NCBI RefSeq assembly: GCF_016858305.2
Contig: NZ_CP074436.1
Coordinates: 330,001 to 394,000 of the forward strand
Length of the DNA stretch: 64,000 nucleotides
Origin: Polaribacter sp. Q13
GTDB lineage: Bacteria > Bacteroidota > Bacteroidia > Flavobacteriales > Flavobacteriaceae
Reading direction: 5' to 3'
Shown here: in pieces, positions 1 through 7,358 of the stretch
How positions within the stretch are numbered: position 1 is the first letter of the stretch
Layout of the letters: each line of letters begins with the position of its first letter
Notes under the pieces: model-generated
The model's database searches: none
The model's input: the letters and a program-made list of their open reading frames with translations, nothing else
Told to the model about the DNA's origin: nothing
Translations under genes and position numbers: made by a program

Positions 1-2
1 GA

Positions 3-1112
3 GATAGTAATTTACCAGGAAGATTTATGTTACTTGAAACAGGAATTCCGGAAAGAAGATTGTTATGTAGTGGAGAACACGGTTTATGGCAAACAACAGA
101 TTTAGAGGGGTGGCCAGATAAGCAAGCTGTAGCTGTAGAACAGATAGAAGGTCAGGTAAATGATCATAGTGGAAACCACGGAGCACATTCAATTTCTACG
201 GTGGCGGTGCATCCAAAAGAGCCAAATACGATTTACTTTTTAGCTTGGAGACAAGAACATAGAGGTAAATTACGTAAAACAACTGATGGAGGTAAAACGT
301 GGAAAAATATAAGTACCATTTTTGAAGCTGCTAATGCAGAATATCGAAATTTAGCGCCGCAAAATTCATTACTTATAGACCCTGTGAATCCAGATAATAT
401 GTATTTCTGTTCAACGACTGTTAAAATAGCAGAAATTAGTGGTTCTCCTGCGGAAAAATTAACAAAAGGAGGTTATGGATTCTATCGTTCTTCTGATGGC
501 GGGTATACTTGGGAACTGAGTAACAATGGTTTTCATAAAGATGCAAGTGTAAGAAGAATTGTTATGGATTTAGATAATCCAGAAACGTTGTATGCAGCTT
601 TAAATGACGATAATGGAGGTTTGTATACATCTACAAATAAAGGAAGTGATTGGGAAAGAGTCACAATTCCTTCAGTAATAAAATCGGTTAATAGTGTTTT
701 TATAGATCGAAATACAAAAGACATTTTAATTAGTACAGGAAGACGAACCGGAACTTATGAAGAAGGTGGTGTTTGGAGAAGTAAAAATGAGGGGAAATCT
801 TGGGAACGGATTTTCAAAGCACCCTATGTTTGGCAGGCAGAAACGTCGCCAGTTAATTCAAAATTAATAGTGATTAGTGTTCCTGGGCAAATTGTAAGTA
901 TGGCGCATGAGTTTATGAATCCAGGGATTTATCTCTCTAAAGATGATGGAGAAAACTGGACGAAAATAAATAAAGGTTTAGGAAACCAAGATAAAATGAC
1001 GGACATAAAACCAGATCCATATAACGAAAATGTTATTTGGAGTGCAGCTTGGGGTTCTGGTTGGTATGTTGCCTATTTAAATGGATCAACGGATGGTTGG
1101 TTAAAAGAATAA
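3..1112 (+). CDS. Asp-box (BNR/sortilin-like) beta-propeller protein, 5' end outside window
   Basis: The reading frame is open from the first complete codon, so the gene starts upstream of the window. The codons before the first in-frame ATG (position 27) read DSNLPGRF. They align with SNLPGHD in the full-length paralogue at 10364-12955, so that ATG is internal. At least five Asp-box repeats (S/T-x-D/N-x-G-x-x-W) are visible, such as TTDGGKTW, SSDGGYTW and SKDDGENW. They mark blades of a beta-propeller like those of GH74, VPS10 and sialidase-type proteins. What remains matches the C-terminal half of the paralogue. Its role is probably binding or endo-cleavage of the polysaccharide, which is inferred from context; no catalytic residue can be assigned. 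The gene is followed after 34 bp by the GH3 gene and is probably co-transcribed with it. Confidence 0.8.
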   Translation, partial: DSNLPGRFMLLETGIPERRLLCSGEHGLWQTTDLEGWPDKQAVAVEQIEGQVNDHSGNHGAHSISTVAVHPKEPNTIYFLAWRQEHRGKLRKTTDGGKTWKNISTIFEAANAEYRNLAPQNSLLIDPVNPDNMYFCSTTVKIAEISGSPAEKLTKGGYGFYRSSDGGYTWELSNNGFHKDASVRRIVMDLDNPETLYAALNDDNGGLYTSTNKGSDWERVTIPSVIKSVNSVFIDRNTKDILISTGRRTGTYEEGGVWRSKNEGKSWERIFKAPYVWQAETSPVNSKLIVISVPGQIVSMAHEFMNPGIYLSKDDGENWTKINKGLGNQDKMTDIKPDPYNENVIWSAAWGSGWYVAYLNGSTDGWLKE

Positions 1113-1146
1113 AATAATGAATATAATAACTTTTAAAAGAAGAAAA

Positions 1147-3342
1147 ATGAAAATTAAATTTACGTTAACGATGTTTTTTGTATTGTGTTTTGTTAGTCTA
1201 AAAGCTCAAAATAAAGAAATAGATTTTTCGTTTCAAGACACTAATTTATCATTAGATAAAAGAGTAGAGATTTTGGTGTCTCAAATGACTACCGATGAAA
1301 AAATAGATCAACTAAGAAATGGTGCACCCGCAATTGAGAGATTAAAAGTGCCAGATTATGATTGGTGGAATGAAGCTTTACACGGTGTTGCCAGAAACGG
1401 AAAAGCAACTATTTTTCCGCAAGGAATTGGTGTAGGAGCAACCTTTGACCCTGAATTGGCAGAAAGAGTGGCATCAGCAATTTCTACAGAAGCAAGAGCA
1501 AAATATATTATTTCGCAGAAACATGGAAATCATAGTAAATATGCAGGTTTAACTTTTTGGACGCCCAATGTAAATATTTTTAGAGACCCACGTTGGGGAA
1601 GAGGACAAGAAACCTATGGAGAAGATCCTTTTTTAACCTCTAAAATAGGTGTGGCTTTTGTAAAAGGTTTGCAAGGTAACGATCCTAATTACTTAAAAAG
1701 TGCAGCTTGTGCTAAACATTATGCAGTACATTCTGGTCCGGAATCTATAAGACATCATTTTAATGCAGAACCTACAAAACAAGATTTATACGAAACGTAT
1801 TTACCTGCTTTTGAGGCGCTTGTAGTGGAAGGGAAAGTAGAAGGAGTTATGACAGCTTATAATGCTGTTTATGGTGTGCCTGCAGGAGCTAGTAAGTTTT
1901 TAATACAAGATATTTTAATTGATGATTGGAATTTTGATGGTTATGTAACTTCAGATTGTGGTGCTGTTAGTGGAATTTCTAATAAGTTGAAATACGTGAA
2001 AACAGCAGAAGAAGGTGCTTCTGTAGCGTTAAAAGCAGGAATGAATTTAAACTGTGGAGGTGCTTTTAAAAACTTAAAAAAAGCAGTAAAAAATGGATTA
2101 GTTTCTGAAAAGTTAATTCATGAAAGAACCAAACAACTTTTTAAAACACGTTTTAGATTGGGGATGTTTGACAAGGTTGATAACAATCCATATACTAAAT
2201 TAGGATCCGAAAACATTCATAGTAAAAAGCATATTTCCTTAGCAAGAGAAGCAGCTCAAAAATCGATTGTATTATTAAAGAATACCAATAATACCTTGCC
2301 TTTATCCAAAGAAATAAAAGTACCTTACGTTACAGGTCCTTTTGCAAATTCTGCAGATGTATTAATGGGAAGTTATTATGGTGTAAGTCCAGGAATTGTA
2401 ACTGTTTTAGCAGGAATTACAGATGCCATTTCTTTAAGTTCGTCCTTAAATTATAGAAGTGGAGCATTGCCATTTCATAAAAATATTAATCCGAAGAATT
2501 GGGCGCCTAATGTAGCTGCAGAATCGGATGTAACTATTTGTGTGGTAGGTTTGTCTGCAGATAGAGAAGGAGAAGAGGTAGATGCTATTGCCGCTTTAAA
2601 TGTTGGAGATAAAATAGATTTAAAATTACCAGAAAATCAAATTAACTATGTAAAACAAATTGCAAAGGTTAAAAAAGGTCCTTTGGTTTTGGTAATAGCA
2701 AGTGGAAGTCCGGTTTCTTTAGAAGGAATTGAAGAGTATTGCGACGCAATTTTACAAATTTGGTATCCTGGAGAACAAGGAGGAAATGCCGTTGCAGATA
2801 TTTTATTTGGAGATATTTCGCCTTCAGGACATTTGCCAATTACGTTTCCTAAAAATGTGGAGCAATTGCCATCTTATGAAGATTATTCTATGCAAGGTCG
2901 TACGTATAAATACATGACTAAAGAGCCAATGTTTCCTTTCGGTTTTGGATTAACCTATTCTAAAACAACACTTAATAATCTTACTGTAAGTGATAAGAAG
3001 TTAAAAAAAGATGAAAAATTAGAAGTAACTGTTGATGTTTCTAACACCGGAAGTTATGATATTGATGAGGTAGTTCAGTTATATGTAAGTCCGATAAACA
3101 ACAAAGAAAATTTACCTATTACCAGTCTAAAAGCTTTTAAAAGAATAAGTTTAGCAAAAGGAAGTTCTAAAAAAGTGTCTTTTTCTATTGCTGCTGATGA
3201 TTTAAAAGTAATTAATAAAAAAGGAGAAAAAGTGTGGTATAAAGGCGATTATAAGTTGATTGTTGGAAATTCATCACCAGGAAAATTAAGTGAAAAATTG
3301 GGAGCAGCAATACCTCAAGAAGCGATAATTCAATTGAAATAA
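1147..3342 (+). CDS. Glycoside hydrolase family 3 (beta-glucosidase/beta-xylosidase type)
   Basis: A retaining exo-beta-glycosidase of family GH3, probably periplasmic. The ATG at 1147 is preferred over 1117 because it gives a clean signal peptide (MKIKFTLTMFFVLCFVSLKAQ). The N-terminal TIM barrel carries the GH3 landmarks WWNEALHG, FPQGIG and RDPRWGRGQETYGEDP. AAKHYA-type KH residues appear in CAKHYAVHSG. The nucleophile is Asp270 in VTSDCGAV; SDCGA is typical of the beta-xylosidase-like branch. The alpha/beta sandwich domain and the C-terminal fibronectin-III-like domain (FPFGFGLTYS onwards) are present, so the gene is full length (731 aa). Xylosidase or glucosidase activity on oligosaccharides from the sulfated polymer is inferred. 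It lies directly downstream of the truncated propeller gene. Confidence 0.92.
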   Translation: MKIKFTLTMFFVLCFVSLKAQNKEIDFSFQDTNLSLDKRVEILVSQMTTDEKIDQLRNGAPAIERLKVPDYDWWNEALHGVARNGKATIFPQGIGVGATFDPELAERVASAISTEARAKYIISQKHGNHSKYAGLTFWTPNVNIFRDPRWGRGQETYGEDPFLTSKIGVAFVKGLQGNDPNYLKSAACAKHYAVHSGPESIRHHFNAEPTKQDLYETYLPAFEALVVEGKVEGVMTAYNAVYGVPAGASKFLIQDILIDDWNFDGYVTSDCGAVSGISNKLKYVKTAEEGASVALKAGMNLNCGGAFKNLKKAVKNGLVSEKLIHERTKQLFKTRFRLGMFDKVDNNPYTKLGSENIHSKKHISLAREAAQKSIVLLKNTNNTLPLSKEIKVPYVTGPFANSADVLMGSYYGVSPGIVTVLAGITDAISLSSSLNYRSGALPFHKNINPKNWAPNVAAESDVTICVVGLSADREGEEVDAIAALNVGDKIDLKLPENQINYVKQIAKVKKGPLVLVIASGSPVSLEGIEEYCDAILQIWYPGEQGGNAVADILFGDISPSGHLPITFPKNVEQLPSYEDYSMQGRTYKYMTKEPMFPFGFGLTYSKTTLNNLTVSDKKLKKDEKLEVTVDVSNTGSYDIDEVVQLYVSPINNKENLPITSLKAFKRISLAKGSSKKVSFSIAADDLKVINKKGEKVWYKGDYKLIVGNSSPGKLSEKLGAAIPQEAIIQLK

Positions 3343-3581
3343 ATACCTCTTTATAGGTAGTAAAACATATCCGAATAATTAGATCTAAAAATAGATTATT
3401 CACTTAGATTATTTCTTAAAATACTTTGGAGTAGAAAAAAGCTATTCTAATGAGTAAGAAGTAATTCTTGTTTTTAATAATAGTGCAAAATGACTATTTG
3501 TTCCCTGTAAATGATAGTTTGATATAGTAGTAGCATACTTGTTTAAGTACATTGCTGTTAACTTTAAAAAACTAAACAATT

Positions 3582-5333
3582 ATGAGTAAAATTATTTTTA
3601 AAACAAGTTTATTTCTTGCCGTTATTTTATTTCAATTAAACCTCTATGCAAAAAGGATAAAATATACAGGAGATAAGGATTATACAGCAATAGTTAATAA
3701 TGCTATAACCACGAATACCTTAATAGAATTTGATGCAAATAAGGTTTATACTTTTAATGGAAAAATTAACACAAGAGCAGGTGTTAGAATAATTTTTCAA
3801 ACGAGAGGATCTAACAGTACCGTTAGAGGTGGTGCAACAACTAATGCTACCTTACAATACATAGGTGGTAATACTGGTACATTTATTAACTTATTGGGAA
3901 GTGCTACTTTTAATCAAATTATTATAGATGGAGGAGGTAATAAATATGGAGGCAATACACGTAGTTTTATAATTAGTACTAATCAACAACCTAAAACAAT
4001 ATTTACTTTTGTAACGCTTAAAAATTCAGATGGTTCTGGTATTGGTCAAAAAGGAGGGTTATATGCAAATGGTTTAACGATTAAAGACAGTAAATTTTTA
4101 AACATAGCAGGTCAAGTAATAAATTTATTTGACAGAAGAAGTATGAAAACTAATAATGTTGTTATTACAAGAATAGATAACCCTATTTTAATAGAACGTT
4201 CTACTTTTTCAGGTACATATGGTAGTGCTATATATGTTGATAATGGTAATGATTTTAGAAAAAATATAAAAGAAAGAGAACCACATAATAAAGGTTTTTT
4301 AAGAAATGACCAACCTACAGATATGAATCTTATATTAAGGGACAATAAATTTAAACAAGCTGATCGTTGGAATATTTCTTTAAATCAGGCAAGTAATGTT
4401 CTAATTGAAGGAAATACGTTTGAAGGGCCTAAGACGACTAATAAGAATAATACAACAATGCATATAGAACAAATTGTTAGAAATATTAGAATTATAGACA
4501 ATATTTTTAATATTGATAAAGGGCATTCTATTATAGATGTATCTGCAAGAGAAGGTTTAAAAAGACTACAAGATGAAAATTGGCCACTTTTAATTGAAGA
4601 ACATGGTTCTAGTTCGGTTCCTGTACAAGCACAAGCTAGTAATGCACAGCTTAATGCTGATTTTGATGTTACTGATATTTCTAAAATAAAGAATAAAAGA
4701 GGTGTACATGCTTATGGAGCTAGAAATTGGACTATTAAAGGAAATAAATTTAATGCTATAGGTACAGGTATGAAATTTGCCATGGATTTAGTGGATGCAG
4801 AAAATGTTAATTTTAAAAATAATACATTTACGGGTAACTTTGAAAATAAAATTATAATAGACAGAGGAGAACAAGGAAATAAAAATATTACGATTAATGG
4901 AGTAAATACGTGTGATATAAAATTTAATGGAGGAGAGCCTTGGTTAAAAAAAGGTTTAGCACCTAATGGTACTGTAACCAATGCAGATAGAACAAGTGCT
5001 AATATTAAAATAGGAGGAAGTCTTTTAACAACTATTATAAATTGTGCTCAAAAAACTGGAGTAACTTTAGGAAAAGTTACAGTTGAGTCTAAAGTTAATA
5101 ATTTTAGCTTCTATCCTAACCCTGCTTCTAATAGTATTAATATTACAACAGGTGCAGGTAAACATGCGGCTAAAATCTATGATGTTAATGGTAGAGTTGT
5201 TAAAGTATTTAATTTAGAAGAAAATACAACATCTTTAATTTCTCTAAAAAATTTAGATGCTGGTTTTTATATTATGAAAAGTAAAAATCTGTTAAATAAT
5301 ACAACGAATACAAATCGTTTAATTATTAAATAA
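3582..5333 (+). CDS. Secreted right-handed beta-helix protein with T9SS sorting domain
   Basis: 583 aa with an N-terminal signal peptide (cleavage near LNLYAKR). The long Asn/Ile/Gly-rich repeat region (about residues 50-480) has the periodic NNxF/IxGN pattern of right-handed parallel beta-helix proteins of the pectate-lyase-like superfamily (polysaccharide lyase families and some GHs). The last ~75 residues form a type A T9SS C-terminal domain: FYPNPASNSINI, then KIYDVNGRVVK, LDAGFYIMK and a basic end. The protein should therefore be exported through the outer membrane and released or surface-attached. It is the only T9SS-tagged protein recognised in the window and is the best candidate for an extracellular lyase or endo-enzyme that starts depolymerisation. 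That role is inference; I cannot assign a family or catalytic residues. It is followed by a strong terminator. Confidence 0.8.
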   Translation: MSKIIFKTSLFLAVILFQLNLYAKRIKYTGDKDYTAIVNNAITTNTLIEFDANKVYTFNGKINTRAGVRIIFQTRGSNSTVRGGATTNATLQYIGGNTGTFINLLGSATFNQIIIDGGGNKYGGNTRSFIISTNQQPKTIFTFVTLKNSDGSGIGQKGGLYANGLTIKDSKFLNIAGQVINLFDRRSMKTNNVVITRIDNPILIERSTFSGTYGSAIYVDNGNDFRKNIKEREPHNKGFLRNDQPTDMNLILRDNKFKQADRWNISLNQASNVLIEGNTFEGPKTTNKNNTTMHIEQIVRNIRIIDNIFNIDKGHSIIDVSAREGLKRLQDENWPLLIEEHGSSSVPVQAQASNAQLNADFDVTDISKIKNKRGVHAYGARNWTIKGNKFNAIGTGMKFAMDLVDAENVNFKNNTFTGNFENKIIIDRGEQGNKNITINGVNTCDIKFNGGEPWLKKGLAPNGTVTNADRTSANIKIGGSLLTTIINCAQKTGVTLGKVTVESKVNNFSFYPNPASNSINITTGAGKHAAKIYDVNGRVVKVFNLEENTTSLISLKNLDAGFYIMKSKNLLNNTTNTNRLIIK

Positions 5334-5369
5334 TAGACTTCTTAAACAGCTTATGTTGTTATAAATATT

Positions 5370-5400
5370 AAAGGCAGTAATTTTATATTGCTGCCTTTTT
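5370..5400 (+). terminator. Rho-independent terminator after the beta-helix gene
   Basis: AAAGGCAGTAAT and ATTGCTGCCTTT pair around a short AT loop with a run of T after the right arm. It lies 37 bp after the stop codon of the beta-helix gene and ends the leftmost plus-strand unit. Confidence 0.75.
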
Positions 5401-5457
5401 CTGTATATTATAATTAAGTTTTTAATGTCGGTAAAACTCCTTAAATAAGTGCATAAA

Positions 5458-5491
5458 AAAAAGTGTATTGAAATTTTTCAATACACTTTTT
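5458..5491. terminator. Perfect 16-bp hairpin, convergent (bidirectional) terminator
   Basis: AAAAAGTGTATTGAAA is followed by TT and then by its exact reverse complement. A/T tracts at both ends let it work on either strand. It sits 25 bp beyond the stop codon of the minus-strand sulfatase and separates that gene from the converging beta-helix gene. Confidence 0.8.
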
Positions 5492-5515
5492 CTATTTTAA
5501 ATAATACTAAATATT

Positions 5516-7048
5516 TTAATTGTCAGCATTAAATTTAGTTTGTATTGATGAAATGTCTAAAGGATCTTTCATGTCTTTTTGAAGTTGAATTAAATCTGTA
5601 AATAAGGTGTTTACTTTAGATTTATATGCTGAATTATCCGCTAAATTATTCATTTCTTCAGGGTCATTCTTTAAATCAAAAAGCAATACTTTATCAATTT
5701 TAGGATATATAATTAATTTAAAATTATCTTTTCTAATCATTCTTTGTAAATCTACATATCCATTGTAAATGGCATCATAATGGCTTTCTTTTCTTGTACC
5801 ATCAATAATATCCATAATACTGTTGTAAAAAATATAATCTGGTTTTTTAACGCCTGCAATATCTAAACTTGTAGCCATGGCATCTTGTAAATAAATGTCT
5901 TTATCTATTTTTGCTCCTTTTTTAATATTAGGACCAACAATCATAAAAGGAGCTCTAATACTATGGTCAAATTGAGATTGTTTCCCTATTAAACCATGTC
6001 TACCAGCAGCTATACCATGGTCTGCAGTAAAAATAATATAGGTGTTATCCATTTTTCCAGTAGCTTTTAATCGGTCTAAAATCTTACCAATTTGCACATC
6101 TAAATGTGTAATTAAAGCATAATATTCTCGTATGTGAGTTTTTGTAGCAAATGGAGTTCTTGGAAAAGGAGCTAAGGCTTCATCTCTTAAATTAGGACCA
6201 CAGCCCATACCATCTTTATAGGTGTATTCTGGCATCCAGCTTTTTGGTAAACTAATTTTGCTTACAGGATATTTATCTAAGAATTCTTTTGGAGCCTGCC
6301 TAGGATCATGAGGTGCATTAAAAGCCAAATACATAAAGAATGGATTGTCACTTTTTTCTGCTTTATCAAGAAAACCAATAGCATCATCCTTTAAAACTTC
6401 ACTCCAATGTTTACCACCTTGCCAATAACCGCCATATTTAGTATTAGAAGAAGTCCAAGTAGTATCATTTTCATTTAATGGTCTATTGTAACCTACAGGC
6501 ATTATAGTTGCAGGATCAATATCTGTACCTTCTATTTCTTTAAACTTTTTTACCATGGTTGCATGATCCCATGAATCCTTAGGCATACCACCTCTTACGT
6601 GTACAACATTTTGAAACACTTTATTAGGTTTCGCGTCTACGTGCCATTTACCAGTCATGTAAGTATCATAACCACCACTTTCCATCAGTTTTCCCCAAGT
6701 TTTGTCAATTTCTTTATTTTTTTTCCAATTTAGTCTAAAATCGTTTACGTCCCAAACACTTCTTCCAGATATAAGCATTGCTCTAGAGGCAGCGCAAATA
6801 GCACCACTCCAAGATCCCATATTGTAAGCATGCGTAAAAGTGGTTCCTTGTTGCACTAATTTATCAAGATTAGGCGTTTCAATTTCAGAATTACCCAATG
6901 CGTTTATTGCAGAGTAAGTCATATCATCAGCAAAAATAAACACAATGTTCGGTTTTGTTTTTACTGTTTTTGTAGCTTTAGAGCATCCCCAAGAAAGAAA
7001 TAATATTGAAGATAATAGTATTAAAAAAAATCTTTTGTTCAGATTCAT
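5516..7048 (-). CDS. Family S1 sulfatase lipoprotein (CAASR motif)
   Basis: Formylglycine-dependent sulfatase that hydrolyses sulfate esters on sugars. The lipobox LSWGC puts the lipidated Cys at residue 22, so it is membrane-anchored. The metal site begins with NIVFIFADD. The modification motif is C85-A-A-S-R, with Ala replacing the usual Pro at the third place, which is an accepted C-x-P/A-S-R variant. TGKWHVD supplies the active-site Lys and His, and FTADHG the second metal-binding Asp/His. Length (510 aa) is normal for the family. It is one of only two genes on the minus strand in the locus core. It lies downstream of the regulator gene but is separated from it by 310 bp containing the 7128-7163 repeat, so it probably has its own promoter. 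The sulfate position it cleaves is unknown. Confidence 0.92.
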   Translation of the reverse strand: MNLNKRFFLILLSSILFLSWGCSKATKTVKTKPNIVFIFADDMTYSAINALGNSEIETPNLDKLVQQGTTFTHAYNMGSWSGAICAASRAMLISGRSVWDVNDFRLNWKKNKEIDKTWGKLMESGGYDTYMTGKWHVDAKPNKVFQNVVHVRGGMPKDSWDHATMVKKFKEIEGTDIDPATIMPVGYNRPLNENDTTWTSSNTKYGGYWQGGKHWSEVLKDDAIGFLDKAEKSDNPFFMYLAFNAPHDPRQAPKEFLDKYPVSKISLPKSWMPEYTYKDGMGCGPNLRDEALAPFPRTPFATKTHIREYYALITHLDVQIGKILDRLKATGKMDNTYIIFTADHGIAAGRHGLIGKQSQFDHSIRAPFMIVGPNIKKGAKIDKDIYLQDAMATSLDIAGVKKPDYIFYNSIMDIIDGTRKESHYDAIYNGYVDLQRMIRKDNFKLIIYPKIDKVLLFDLKNDPEEMNNLADNSAYKSKVNTLFTDLIQLQKDMKDPLDISSIQTKFNADN

Positions 7049-7127
7049 AAAAAATAAATTTTAGTGTACAGTTAGAATAGAGAATAAAATTATGGTAAAA
7101 TATTGTAAATCACAACGTTTAAAATAG

Positions 7128-7163
7128 TTTGTGTCCTTAATAAGAACATTTGAGATATTAAAA
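7128..7163. promoter_or_regulatory. 36-bp exact repeat with 17-bp dyad, copy 1 (putative operator)
   Basis: These 36 bp recur exactly, in the same orientation, at 13033-13068. Inside lies the imperfect palindrome TGTCCTTAATAAGAACA (7132-7148), in which 7 of 8 bases match on each side around one central base. The dyad is 84 bp upstream of the minus-strand sulfatase start. This looks like a protein-binding site shared by two transcription units; the binding protein is unknown. The rest of the 310-bp gap (7049-7358) shows no gene. Confidence 0.5.
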
Positions 7164-7358
7164 AATTGATTCGTAAAACAAGTAAGAATAGTATTGTACT
7201 TTCAGCTTTTCGGCATTGGTTAAAAGACTTTAAGTAAAAGAGAATATACTTGTCGTAAAAAAACAAATTGGAGTGATTTTACATACTTATTTATAAGTTA
7301 GCATTACATGTCGTTGTTTGTGATATTGCAATTAGAAAGAAACAGTAGTTTAGGGAAA

